Assembly: GCF_001461695.1 (NCBI RefSeq)
Contig: NZ_AUTC01000169.1
Location: 1-35,689 of the forward strand
Reading direction: 5' to 3'
Length of the DNA: 35,689 nt
From: Sinorhizobium fredii USDA 205
GTDB taxonomy: Bacteria > Pseudomonadota > Alphaproteobacteria > Rhizobiales > Rhizobiaceae
The notes beneath the pieces are model-generated. The model searched no databases and was not told the DNA's origin. It worked only from the letters and a program-made list of their open reading frames with translations. Made by a program: the position numbers and the translations under genes. Numbering within the stretch: position 1 is the first letter of the stretch; each line of letters begins with the position of its first letter. Shown one piece after another: positions 7,342 through 17,223 of this stretch.

Positions 7342-10300
7342 ATGCTGCAACATACGACGTCGTCCAATACACCGCGCGAACCGGAAGCGAAGCAGATCGA
7401 CTACAACGATTCGATCCGCTCGACCTATTTTTCGACCGACGATCTCAGGGCATGCGGTGCCGAGCTCGCGTTAAGCGGCGTTTCGTTCCTTCCGGGGTTC
7501 TTTTCCTTCGAGTTCCGCCCCAGGCATCGGGAAAACGAGAAGGAAATCTTCCGCGTCTACCGGGCGACGGCGGCCGATGTCGAAGCCGGTGCCTCGATCA
7601 CCCCGGCCGCCGAGTGGCTGCTCGACAACCACCACGTCGTCGAGGAAGCGATCCAGGAGGTCCGGCGCGATTTCCCGCGCAGATTCTACCGCCAGCTGCC
7701 GACGCTGTCGGTTTCCGGAACGACCATCCCGCGCAGCATGGCGCTTGCCTGGCTCTATGTGGCCCATACGCACAGCACCGTCTCGCGCGAGACCATCACC
7801 GCGATGGTGCAAGGCTTCCAGGAACATGAGACTTTCAAGATCGGCGAGTTGTGGGCGTTGCCGTCGATCCTGCGCTTCGTGCTGATCGAAAACCTACGCC
7901 GCATCGCGATCCGCGTCGAGCGGTCGCGCGGCATGCGGCGCAAGGCGAACGAGGTCGCCGACCAGATCATCCGCGTGAGCGACCCGGAACGATGCCGGGC
8001 GCTGCTGGCGGACTCCGAGGCGCTCGCCGCCGACAATACATTCATTGCCCAGCTTCTCTACCGCATGCGCGACGGGTCGCAGACCTCCGGCGCGGTCATC
8101 GCCTGGATCGAGGAAAGGCTGGAACGGCGCGGCACCGACGTCGAGGAGGCGCTGGTCGCGGAGCAGAACCGCCTGTCGTCGGGCAATGCGACGATGAGCA
8201 ACATCGTTCGCAGTCTGCGCGAGATCGACGACACGGACTGGGCCGTCTGGTTCGAGAGCGTCAGCAAGATCGATGCGACGCTGCGCGAAGGCTCCGACTA
8301 TGCGGCGCTCGATTTCGGCTCGCGCAACAAGTATCGCGATACGATCGAAAAACTCGCCCGCCGGTCCGGCTACAGCGAGCACGAGGTCACCGAAACCGCG
8401 ATCGAGATGGTCGGCGAGGCGAAGGCCGCCGCCGCGGTCGAGGCGCCGCTGCAGGAACCGAATGTCGGCGCCTTCCTGGTCGGCAAGCAGCGGAAAAACC
8501 TCGAGAGAAGGATCGGCTATTCGCCGTCGGTGCTGCAGCGGATGATCCGGCTGGTGCGCAAGCTGGACTGGTTTGCGATCGCCGGACCGAACATCCTGCT
8601 GACCATCCTGGCGATGATCGCCGTCTTCGTGTTCGTCAACCCGATGGACATTCCGAGCGGCGCCAAGCTGATTATGCTGCTGCTTTTCGCGCTGCCGGCG
8701 TCCGAAGGCGCGATGGGCCTGTTCAATACGCTCGTCACGCTGTTCGTGAAACCGTCGCGGCTCGTCGGCTACGAATTTCTCGACGGCATCCCCGAGGACG
8801 CCCGCACGCTCGTCGTGGTGCCCTGCCTGATCGCCAAGCGCGACCATGTCGACGAGCTGGTGCGCAATCTCGAGGTTCACTATCTCGCCAATCCGCGCGG
8901 CGAAATCTATTTCGCGCTTTTGAGCGACTGGGCCGACAGCAAGTTCGAGGAAACGCCTGCCGATTCGGACGTGCTCGAATATGCCAAGCGCGAGGTGGCG
9001 GCGCTCACGGCCCGCTACGCCTATGACGGCAAGACCCGCTTCTTCCTCCTGCATCGCCGCCGGCTTTTCAACGAGGCCGAAGGCGTCTGGATGGGCTGGG
9101 AGCGCAAGCGCGGCAAGCTGCACGAGTTGAACCTCTTGCTGCGCGGCGATCGCGACACCTCGTTCCTGCAGGGCGCCAATATGGTGCCGGACGGCGTGCA
9201 ATATGTCATGACGCTCGATTCCGACACGCGCCTGATGCGCGACGCGGTGACGAAGCTGGTCGGCAAGCTCTATCACCCGATCAACCGGCCGGTCGTGAAC
9301 CCCCGCACGCAGAACGTCGTCGCCGGCTACAGCCTGCTGCAGCCGCGCGTCACGCCGTCGCTGACGACGGGCAACGAGGCTTCCGCCTTCCAGCGCATCT
9401 TCTCGATCAACCGCGGCATCGACCCCTATATCTTCACGGTCTCCGACGTCTATCAGGACATCACCGGTGAAGGCAGCTTCACCGGCAAGGGCCTCTACCA
9501 CGTCGATGCCTTCGAGGCCGCGCTCAAGGGCCGCATCGAGGAAAATGCGGTGCTCAGCCACGACCTGCTCGAGGGTTCCTACGCGCGTTGCGCACTGGTG
9601 ACCGATATCGAACTCGTCGAGGACTTTCCGACCCGCTACGAGGTCGAGATGTCGCGCCAGCACCGCTGGGCGCGCGGCGATTGGCAGCTCCTGCCCTACA
9701 TCTTCAGCCTGACGAACGGGCTCTCCATGCTCGGTCGCTGGAAGATGTACGACAACCTGCGTCGCTCGCTGATCCCCCTCGCCTGGCTCGCCGCCTCCGT
9801 CATGGGCTGGTATTACATGGAGCCTACGGATGCGCTGATCTGGCAGATCGTGCTGATCTTCAGCCTTTTCGTCGCGCCGACCCTGTCGCTCATCTCCGGA
9901 ATCATGCCGCGGCGCAACGATATCGTCGCGAGAGCCCATATCCACACGGTGCTTTCCGACATCCGCGCCGCCAATGCCCAGGTCGCCTTGCGGATCGTCT
10001 TCATCGCCCACAATGCGGCGATGATGGCGGACGCGATCGTCCGGTCGCTCTACCGCACCTTCGTCAGCCGCAAGCTGATGCTCGAATGGCGCACGGCCGC
10101 ACAGGTGCAGAGCGCCGGTCACGGCTCGATCGGCGATTACTTCCGCGCCATGTGGACGGCGCCGGCTCTCTCCGTCGTCTCGCTGGCACTCGCGGCGATC
10201 TCCGATACCGGGCTTCCCTTCATCGGCATCCCCTTCGCCCTCCTCTGGGCGGCGTCGCCGGCGGTCGCATGGTTCGTCAGCCAGTCGGCGGAAACCGAAG

Positions 10301-13300
10301 ACCAGCTCGTCGTCTCCGACGAGGCGATCGACGACATGCGCAAGATCGCCCGGCGGACATGGCGCTACTTCGAGAGCTTCGTCACCGCCGAGCAGAACTT
10401 CCTGCCGCCGGACAATTTCCAGGAAACGCCGCAACCGGTGCTGGCGGAACGCACCTCGCCCACGAATATCGGCGTCTATCTCCTGTCGGTGATGTCGGCG
10501 CGCTCCTTCGGCTGGATCGGTTTCGAGGAGACGATCACCCGGCTCGAACAGACGATCGCGACGATCGACCGCATGCCGAAATATCGAGGTCATCTGTTCA
10601 ACTGGTACCGCACGCGGGGCCTCGAAACGATGGAGCCGCGCTATATTTCGTCGGTCGATAGCGGCAATCTCGCCGGCCACCTGATCTCGGTCTCGTCCAT
10701 GTGCCGGGAATGGGCCGAGGCGCCTTCTGCCCATGTCCAGGGCAGTCTCGACGGCATCGGCGATGTCGCGGCGATTCTCGCCGAGGTGTTGGACGAGCTG
10801 CCGGACGACCGCAAGACCGTGCGCCCTCTGCGGCGGCTGATCGAAGAGCGCATCGCCGGCTTCCAGAACGCGCTCGCCGCGGTCAAACGGGAACGCGAGT
10901 TCGCCTCGATCCGGGTCATCAACCTGGCGGTGCTTGCCCGCGACATGCACAAGCTTACCCTCAATCTCGACCATGAAGTGCGCACCGCCCAAAGCGGCGA
11001 GGTGGCAAAATGGGCCAGCTCGCTGGTGGCGACCTGCGAGGCGCACATTGCCGACGGCGTCTTCGATCTCGGTGCGATCGACGCGCTACGCCAGCGCTTG
11101 CTGGTGCTGAAAGACCGGGCCCGCGACATCGCCTTCTCGATGGATTTCAGCTTCCTGTTCCGGCCGGAGCGGCGGCTGCTGTCGATCGGCTATCGGGTGA
11201 ATGCCAACGAACTCGACGAAGCCTGCTATGACCTTTTGGCTTCGGAAGCGCGGCTGACAAGCCTCTTTGCGATCGCCAAGGGGGACCTGCCGACCGAGCA
11301 TTGGTACAAGCTCGGGCGCCCGATCGTGCCGGTCGGCGCGCGCGGTGCGCTCGTCTCCTGGTCCGGCTCGATGTTCGAATATCTGATGCCGCCGCTCGTC
11401 ATGCAGGAGCGGCAGGGCGGCATCCTGAACCAGACGAACAATCTGGTGGTGCAGGAGCAGATCAACCACGGCCGGCGTCTCGGAACCCCCTGGGGCATCT
11501 CCGAGGCGGCGTTCAACGCCCGCGACCACGAACTCACCTACCAGTACACCAATTTCGGCGTGCCGACGCTGGGCCTCAAACGCGGCCTCGGGCAGAATGC
11601 GGTGATCGCCCCCTATGCGTCGATCCTTGCCTGCATGTACGATCCGAAGTCGGCGCTCGCCAACCTGGAGCGGCTCAGGGAGGTCGGCGCCCTCGGGGCC
11701 TATGGCTATCATGATGCCGTGGATTTCACGCCGACCCGCGTGCCCGAAGGGCAGAAATGCGCCGTGGTGCGCAACTACTATGCCCACCACCACGGCATGT
11801 CGATCGCGGCCGTGGCAAACGTCGTCTTCACCGGGCAGCTGCGCGAATGGTTCCATGCCGATCCGGTGATCGAGGCGGCGGAGCTGCTGCTGCAGGAGAA
11901 GGCGCCGCGCGACATTCCGTTGATGGCCGCCAAGCGCGAGCCGGAATCGCTCGGCAAGGGCCAGGCCGACCTGCTGCGCCCGGAGGTCCGGGTCATCGAG
12001 GACCCGCTGTCGCAGGACCGCGAGACGGTGTTCCTGTCGAACGGCCACTATTCGATCATGCTGACGGCGACCGGGACCGGCTATGGGCGTTGGAACGGCC
12101 AGTCGGTCACCCGTTGGAAGCCGGATCCGGTGGAAGACAGGACGGGAACGTTCATCTTCCTGCGCGACACCGTGAGCGGCGACTGGTGGTCGGCGACCGC
12201 CGAGCCGCGCCGCGTCGAAGGCGAGAAGACGCTGACGCGCTTCGGCGACGACAAGGCCGAATTCGTCAAGACCGTCGGCGATCTGACGAGCGAAGTGGAA
12301 TGCATCGTCGCCACCGAACACGACGCCGAGGGCCGCCGGGTGATCCTGCTCAATACGGGCACGGAAGACCGGTTCATCGAGGTCACTTCCTATGCCGAGC
12401 CGGTGCTGGCGTTCGACGACGCCGACAGTTCGCATCCGGCCTTCTCGAAGATGTTCATCCGAACGGAGATCAGCCGGCAGGGCGATGTCATCCGGGTGTC
12501 GCGCAACAAGCGCGGCCCCGGCGATCCGGATATCGAAGTCGCGCATCTCGTCACCGACAATGCCGGCAGCGATCGCCACACCCAGGCGGAAACCGACCGC
12601 CGCCGCTTCCTCGGCCAGGGCCGGACGCTGTCGGAGGCCGCCGCCTTCGACCCGGGCGCCAGCCTCTCGGGCACGGACGGCTACACGCTCGATCCGATCA
12701 TGGCGCTCCGGCGCGTCGTGCGGGTTCCGGCCGGCAAGAAGGTCAGCGTCATCTTCTGGACCATCGCCGCCCCGGATCGTGAAGGCGTCGATCGGGCGAT
12801 CGACCGCTACCGCCACCCGGAAACGTTCAATCACGAGCTCATCCATGCCTGGACCCGCAGCCAGGTGCAGATGCGCCATGTCGGCATCAGCTCCAAGGAA
12901 GCGGCAAGCTTCCAGATGCTCGGCCGCTACCTGGTCTATCCGGACATGCACCTTCGCGCCGACACGGCAAGCGTCAAGGCCGGCCTCGCCTCCCAGGCGG
13001 CGCTGTGGCCGCTGGCGATCTCCGGCGACTTCCCGATCTTCTGCCTGAGGATCAACGACGACGGCGATCTCGGCATCGCCCGCGAGGCCCTGCGCGCGCA
13101 GGAGTATCTCAGGGCCCGCGGCATCACCGCCGATCTGGTGGTGATCAACGAGCGCGCCTCGTCCTATGCGCAGGACCTGCAGCACACGCTGGATTCGATG
13201 TGCGAGAACCTGCGGCTGCGTGGCCTCTCGGACGGCCCGCGCCAGCACATCTTCGCGGTGCGGCGCGACCTGATGGAGCCGGAGACCTGGTCGACGCTGA

Positions 13301-15843
13301 TCTCGGCGTCGCGCGCCGTCTTCCACGCCCGCAACGGCACGATCACCGACCAGATCGCCCGGGCCGCCGCCCTTTACGCAAAGCCTGCGGAAAAGGCGGA
13401 GGAGAGCACGCGGATGCTGCTGCCGGTCCTCGAGGACAGGTCCGGCCGGGCCGCTGCGGTCGTCTCCGGCGACGACCTCGAATTCTGGAACGGTTTTGGC
13501 GGCTTTGCGGAGGAGGGTCGCGAATATGTCGTGCGGTTGCGCGGCGGCGAGGCGACGCCTCAGCCGTGGATCAACGTCATTTCCAACGAGGGCTTCGGGT
13601 TCCACGTGTCGGCCGAAGGGGCAGGTTTCTCCTGGAGCCGCAATTCGCGCGACTACCAGCTGACCCCCTGGACCAACGACGTCGTGGTCAACCGTCCCGG
13701 CGAGGCGATCTTCATCCGCGACATGGCCAATGGTGCGGTACTGACGCCCTACGCCGCCCTTTCGCGACGCAAGTCGGCGCTTTTCGAAGCGCGGCATGGC
13801 CTCGGCTATTCGCTGTTCCGAAGCAGGCAGGACGACCTAGAGATCGAGGCGGCCCACACGGTGCACCGGTCGCTGCCGGCCAAGCTCGTCCGGCTGTCGA
13901 TCCGCAACCGCGGTTCGGCCGTCCGCAAGCTGCGCGTCTACGGCTATGCCGAGTGGGTCCTCGGCAACAACCGCAGCCGCACGGCGCCCTTCGTGCTCAG
14001 CGAATGGCAGGAGGCTTCCAAGGCGCTTCTTGCGACCAATCCCTACAGCATCGACTATGCCGGCCGTACGGCATTCTTCGCCCTCGATGGCGAGGCGGCG
14101 GCGAGCTTTACGGCAAGCCGTCGGGAGTTCCTCGGCTGGAACGGGGCGATCCTCGCCCCTGAGGCCGTCCTCGCGGGCGCCGAGCTTTCCATGTCGACCG
14201 AAGTGGACGGCGATCCCTGCGCGGCGCTGGCGACGGATCTCACCATTGAGCCAGGCGCCGAGCGGCAGATCACCTTCTTCCTCGGCGATGCCGACAGCAG
14301 CGACCGGGTAGAGGGAATTCTCGGGGAATTGCGTGACGGGTCCTTCGACAAGGTGCTGGAGACTTCAAGGACCTTCTGGAGCGAGTTCACCGGTGTCGTG
14401 AAGGTCGAGACGCCCGACCGGGCCTTCAACCACATGGTCAACCATTGGCTTCCCTACCAGAGCCTCGGCTGCCGGATCATGGCGCGCTCCGCCTTCTATC
14501 AGGCGAGCGGTGCCTTCGGCTTCCGCGATCAGTTGCAGGACACGCTCGCCTTCCTGACGCACCGGCCGGAACTGGCGCGGGCGCAGGTGCTGAACGCCGC
14601 CTCCCGGCAGTTCGTCGAAGGCGACGTGCAGCATTGGTGGCTGCCGGGTTCGGGCGCCGGGGTCCGGACGATGATTTCCGACGACGTCGTCTGGCTTGCC
14701 TATGCGGTCGCGCACTATTGCGCCGTCACCGGTACGAAGGACGTTCTCGACGAGAAACTGCCCTTCATCGTCGGGCCGGCGCTCGAGGAGGGACAGCACG
14801 ACAGCTTCTACACGCCGGAGATCTCCGACGAGGTTGCCGACATCTACGAGCATTGCGCTCGTGCGCTCGATCTCGCCATCAAACGCACCGGTGCCAACGG
14901 CCTGCCGCTGATCCTCGGCGGCGACTGGAACGACGGCATGAACCGCGTCGGCGAGGCCGGTGAGGGAACGAGCGTCTGGCTCGGCTGGTTCCTGGCAGGC
15001 GCCTTGCGCGCCTTCCTGCCCTATGCACGCGAGCGCAAGGACGAGCCGCGCGTAACCCTCTGGGAATCGCATCTCGATATCGTCAAGCGGGGGCTCGATG
15101 AGGCCGGCTGGGACGGCGACTACTATCGTCGCGGCTATTTTGACGACGGGACGCCGCTCGGCTCGGCGGAAAGCAACGAGTGCCGGATCGATTCGATCGC
15201 GCAGTCGTGGAGCACGCTTTCGGGCGAGGGCGACGCGGAGCGCTCCCGGCGCGCCATGGATGCAGTGATGGCGGAACTGGTCGATCCGGAAAAGCGCATC
15301 GTCCGGCTGTTCACGCCGCCGCTCGAAAAGACCAAGCAGGATCCCGGCTATATCAAGTCGTACCCGCCGGGCGTTCGCGAGAATGGCGGCCAATATACCC
15401 ACGCTGCCACCTGGGTCGTGCTGGCCTTCGCCGCCCAGGGGCGGGCGGAGGAAGCCTGGCGGGCATTCCAGATGCTGAACCCGATCTCGCATGCACGCAG
15501 TCGCGACGATGCGGAACATTACCGCGTCGAGCCCTATGTCGTGGCGGCCGATATCTATGGCGAGGGCGCGCTTGCCGGCCGCGGCGGCTGGACCTGGTAT
15601 ACCGGCTCGGCGGGATGGCTCTACCGCGCCGGCGTCGAGGGGATCCTCGGCATTCGCCAGCGGGGCGAGAAGCTGGCGATCCAGCCGGTGCTGCCGGAAG
15701 TCTGGGACGGCTATTCGGCCGAGGTCCGCCTGAACGGCGCCACGCACCGGATTTCCGTCAGCCGCGACAAAAAAACCGGTGAGCTGATCGTCAGCGTCAA
15801 TAATAGTGTCACAAAAAACGCGCATGAAGGCATTTTGCTGTAA
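7342..15843 (+). CDS. ndvB: Cyclic beta-1,2-glucan synthase NdvB (GT84-GH94)
   Basis: Giant inner-membrane enzyme that starts, extends, cyclises and trims periplasmic cyclic beta-1,2-glucans from UDP-glucose, needed in rhizobia for low-osmolarity growth and nodule invasion. From the ATG at 7342 it has 2833 residues, against about 2832 for S. meliloti NdvB. Two membrane segments lie at about 410-465. The glycosyltransferase domain follows, with VVVPCLIAKRD near 491, TLDSDTR near 624 and QHRWARGDW near 772. More membrane spans occupy about 810-985. The C-terminal GH94 phosphorylase-like domain, which sets chain length, shows GGDWNDGMN near 2527 with its acidic catalytic residue. Alternative starts at 7216 and 7228 exist; 7228 has a strong GGGGGA ribosome site, but the added 38 residues are low in third-position GC and outside the family length. 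It is followed by a terminator. Confidence 0.96.
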   Translation: MLQHTTSSNTPREPEAKQIDYNDSIRSTYFSTDDLRACGAELALSGVSFLPGFFSFEFRPRHRENEKEIFRVYRATAADVEAGASITPAAEWLLDNHHVVEEAIQEVRRDFPRRFYRQLPTLSVSGTTIPRSMALAWLYVAHTHSTVSRETITAMVQGFQEHETFKIGELWALPSILRFVLIENLRRIAIRVERSRGMRRKANEVADQIIRVSDPERCRALLADSEALAADNTFIAQLLYRMRDGSQTSGAVIAWIEERLERRGTDVEEALVAEQNRLSSGNATMSNIVRSLREIDDTDWAVWFESVSKIDATLREGSDYAALDFGSRNKYRDTIEKLARRSGYSEHEVTETAIEMVGEAKAAAAVEAPLQEPNVGAFLVGKQRKNLERRIGYSPSVLQRMIRLVRKLDWFAIAGPNILLTILAMIAVFVFVNPMDIPSGAKLIMLLLFALPASEGAMGLFNTLVTLFVKPSRLVGYEFLDGIPEDARTLVVVPCLIAKRDHVDELVRNLEVHYLANPRGEIYFALLSDWADSKFEETPADSDVLEYAKREVAALTARYAYDGKTRFFLLHRRRLFNEAEGVWMGWERKRGKLHELNLLLRGDRDTSFLQGANMVPDGVQYVMTLDSDTRLMRDAVTKLVGKLYHPINRPVVNPRTQNVVAGYSLLQPRVTPSLTTGNEASAFQRIFSINRGIDPYIFTVSDVYQDITGEGSFTGKGLYHVDAFEAALKGRIEENAVLSHDLLEGSYARCALVTDIELVEDFPTRYEVEMSRQHRWARGDWQLLPYIFSLTNGLSMLGRWKMYDNLRRSLIPLAWLAASVMGWYYMEPTDALIWQIVLIFSLFVAPTLSLISGIMPRRNDIVARAHIHTVLSDIRAANAQVALRIVFIAHNAAMMADAIVRSLYRTFVSRKLMLEWRTAAQVQSAGHGSIGDYFRAMWTAPALSVVSLALAAISDTGLPFIGIPFALLWAASPAVAWFVSQSAETEDQLVVSDEAIDDMRKIARRTWRYFESFVTAEQNFLPPDNFQETPQPVLAERTSPTNIGVYLLSVMSARSFGWIGFEETITRLEQTIATIDRMPKYRGHLFNWYRTRGLETMEPRYISSVDSGNLAGHLISVSSMCREWAEAPSAHVQGSLDGIGDVAAILAEVLDELPDDRKTVRPLRRLIEERIAGFQNALAAVKREREFASIRVINLAVLARDMHKLTLNLDHEVRTAQSGEVAKWASSLVATCEAHIADGVFDLGAIDALRQRLLVLKDRARDIAFSMDFSFLFRPERRLLSIGYRVNANELDEACYDLLASEARLTSLFAIAKGDLPTEHWYKLGRPIVPVGARGALVSWSGSMFEYLMPPLVMQERQGGILNQTNNLVVQEQINHGRRLGTPWGISEAAFNARDHELTYQYTNFGVPTLGLKRGLGQNAVIAPYASILACMYDPKSALANLERLREVGALGAYGYHDAVDFTPTRVPEGQKCAVVRNYYAHHHGMSIAAVANVVFTGQLREWFHADPVIEAAELLLQEKAPRDIPLMAAKREPESLGKGQADLLRPEVRVIEDPLSQDRETVFLSNGHYSIMLTATGTGYGRWNGQSVTRWKPDPVEDRTGTFIFLRDTVSGDWWSATAEPRRVEGEKTLTRFGDDKAEFVKTVGDLTSEVECIVATEHDAEGRRVILLNTGTEDRFIEVTSYAEPVLAFDDADSSHPAFSKMFIRTEISRQGDVIRVSRNKRGPGDPDIEVAHLVTDNAGSDRHTQAETDRRRFLGQGRTLSEAAAFDPGASLSGTDGYTLDPIMALRRVVRVPAGKKVSVIFWTIAAPDREGVDRAIDRYRHPETFNHELIHAWTRSQVQMRHVGISSKEAASFQMLGRYLVYPDMHLRADTASVKAGLASQAALWPLAISGDFPIFCLRINDDGDLGIAREALRAQEYLRARGITADLVVINERASSYAQDLQHTLDSMCENLRLRGLSDGPRQHIFAVRRDLMEPETWSTLISASRAVFHARNGTITDQIARAAALYAKPAEKAEESTRMLLPVLEDRSGRAAAVVSGDDLEFWNGFGGFAEEGREYVVRLRGGEATPQPWINVISNEGFGFHVSAEGAGFSWSRNSRDYQLTPWTNDVVVNRPGEAIFIRDMANGAVLTPYAALSRRKSALFEARHGLGYSLFRSRQDDLEIEAAHTVHRSLPAKLVRLSIRNRGSAVRKLRVYGYAEWVLGNNRSRTAPFVLSEWQEASKALLATNPYSIDYAGRTAFFALDGEAAASFTASRREFLGWNGAILAPEAVLAGAELSMSTEVDGDPCAALATDLTIEPGAERQITFFLGDADSSDRVEGILGELRDGSFDKVLETSRTFWSEFTGVVKVETPDRAFNHMVNHWLPYQSLGCRIMARSAFYQASGAFGFRDQLQDTLAFLTHRPELARAQVLNAASRQFVEGDVQHWWLPGSGAGVRTMISDDVVWLAYAVAHYCAVTGTKDVLDEKLPFIVGPALEEGQHDSFYTPEISDEVADIYEHCARALDLAIKRTGANGLPLILGGDWNDGMNRVGEAGEGTSVWLGWFLAGALRAFLPYARERKDEPRVTLWESHLDIVKRGLDEAGWDGDYYRRGYFDDGTPLGSAESNECRIDSIAQSWSTLSGEGDAERSRRAMDAVMAELVDPEKRIVRLFTPPLEKTKQDPGYIKSYPPGVRENGGQYTHAATWVVLAFAAQGRAEEAWRAFQMLNPISHARSRDDAEHYRVEPYVVAADIYGEGALAGRGGWTWYTGSAGWLYRAGVEGILGIRQRGEKLAIQPVLPEVWDGYSAEVRLNGATHRISVSRDKKTGELIVSVNNSVTKNAHEGILL

Positions 15844-15866
15844 GCGCCGGAAGTGAATCGGAGAGG

Positions 15867-15906
15867 AACCGGCTTTGTACCGAACGTGCGAGGCCGGTTT
15901 TTCTTT
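15867..15906 (+). terminator. Rho-independent terminator after ndvB
   Basis: AACCGGC (15867-15873) pairs with GCCGGTT (15893-15899) across a 19-base loop and runs directly into TTTTTCTTT. It sits 23 bp after the ndvB stop, so opgC is probably transcribed mainly from its own promoter. Confidence 0.75.
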
Positions 15907-16034
15907 GCCGTCAGTTCTGGTATCGCGACCCCATTGCGGGTTGCGGTTTCATCGATGCCGAAAGGCCCTGTGGGCGGCGGCGTCCGGTTTCAACAGGGGG
16001 TGGGGCGGGGCGCCAAATCCCGGATTAGGACCGC

Positions 16035-17186
16035 ATGCTGCAAAAGACTTCTTGGGGCGGCAGAGACCGGATCGGAACCGCCCCGGTCACGACAGGACGC
16101 GATACACGCCTCGACGTCTTCCGGGCGCTCTGCCTGCTGACGATCTTCGTCAACCACGTCCCGGGCCAGTATCTCGAATATCTCACGCACAAGAACATCG
16201 GCTTTTCCGACTCGGCCGAGGCCTTCGTGCTGATTTCCGGCCTGTCGGTCGGCGTCGCCTATGGCGGCAGGTTCGTGGCCGGCGCGCGGCTGGCGCTGAC
16301 CCTCAAGGTCTGGCGGCGCGCCCTGACGCTCTACATCGCGCATATCATGACGAGCGTGGTGACGCTGGCGATCTTCGCCGGCGGCGCCCTCTATTTCGGC
16401 CGCCAGGATCTGATCGGCGAAATCAACATCCGCCCGATCGTCGATCAGGCCGAGCAGGGCATCGTCGCCATGGTGCTCCTCGGCCACCAGCTCGGCTACA
16501 ACAACATCCTGTCGATGTATGCGGTGCTCTTCCTGATGCTGCCCGGCATCCTCTGGCTGAATGCGTGGCGTCCATGGCTGCTCTTCCTCCTTTCGGCCGC
16601 CCTCTGGCTTTCCGCCGGCTGCTTCAAGCTCGTCCCCTCGAACTTCCTCGACGAAGGCTACTGGTTCCTCAATCCGTGGTCCTGGCAGTTCCTTTTCGTG
16701 ATCGGCATCCTCGCAATGGGCCATGTGCGCCGCGGCGGTCGCCTGCCGCGAAGCTGGTGGCTCATCGTGCCTTCCGCAGCCTATCTGCTGGTCTCGGGCG
16801 CCTGGGTGCTGTTCTCCTGGTGGAGCATCGACTTCTCCTTCGGCCTGCCGGCGGTGCTGACCGGCTTCGACAAGACGTTCCTGTCGCTGACGCGGCTCCT
16901 CCACGTGCTGGCGCTTGCCTATCTGCTGGCGATCACGCCCCTCGTCAGCCGGCTGACGCGGCTCGATGCCAACCATCCGCTGGTGATGGTCGGGCGACAT
17001 TCGCTGGCGGTGTTCATCTTCGGCACGATCCTCGCGATGGCGGGCCAGGTGCTGCTTTTCGTCACCGGCCGCAACCCGGTGATCGGCTCGCTTTTCGTCG
17101 TTGCCGGCATCGGCCTACACTTCGTCTATGCCTATTACCTCGACTGGCTGCGGGAAATGGCCGGCGCGAAGCCGCTCAGGGCCTGA
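16035..17186 (+). CDS. opgC: OpgC-family membrane acyltransferase, probable cyclic glucan substituent transferase
   Basis: A 383-residue polytopic membrane protein of the OpgC family. It opens with TGRDTRLDVFRALCLLTIFVNH near residue 22, followed by about ten hydrophobic spans and SDSAEAFVLISGLSVG near 60. OpgC proteins add succinyl groups to osmoregulated periplasmic glucans in the membrane, which gives them a negative charge. The position directly downstream of ndvB and close to ndvA supports cyclic beta-1,2-glucan as substrate. The start ATG at 16035 has AGGA 5 bases upstream and gives the family arrangement; an overlapping longer frame in another phase is a shadow. It is not the CgmB phosphoglycerol transferase, which has a different fold. 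The precise substituent (succinyl or another acyl group) is inferred. Confidence 0.87.
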   Translation: MLQKTSWGGRDRIGTAPVTTGRDTRLDVFRALCLLTIFVNHVPGQYLEYLTHKNIGFSDSAEAFVLISGLSVGVAYGGRFVAGARLALTLKVWRRALTLYIAHIMTSVVTLAIFAGGALYFGRQDLIGEINIRPIVDQAEQGIVAMVLLGHQLGYNNILSMYAVLFLMLPGILWLNAWRPWLLFLLSAALWLSAGCFKLVPSNFLDEGYWFLNPWSWQFLFVIGILAMGHVRRGGRLPRSWWLIVPSAAYLLVSGAWVLFSWWSIDFSFGLPAVLTGFDKTFLSLTRLLHVLALAYLLAITPLVSRLTRLDANHPLVMVGRHSLAVFIFGTILAMAGQVLLFVTGRNPVIGSLFVVAGIGLHFVYAYYLDWLREMAGAKPLRA

Positions 17187-17192
17187 GGGACG

Positions 17193-17209
17193 CCGGCCGG
17201 TGTGGCCGG
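17193..17209. terminator. GC-rich hairpin between convergent opgC and lysE-family gene
   Basis: CCGGCC pairs with GGCCGG across a 5-base loop, 7 bp after the opgC stop. There is no proper T-run, so termination by this hairpin alone is doubtful. Its position between two converging genes is the main support. Confidence 0.35.
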
Positions 17210-17223
17210 TATCTTGGTCTGAA

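Noticed and set aside
7894..13797. 1050- and 903-residue antisense frames across ndvB
   Set aside because: Same codon-bias artefact; no motifs, no ribosome sites, and full overlap with conserved NdvB domains.
14365..15825. 486-residue antisense frame over the end of ndvB
   Set aside because: Shadow of the GH94 domain coding sequence, with no recognisable domain.
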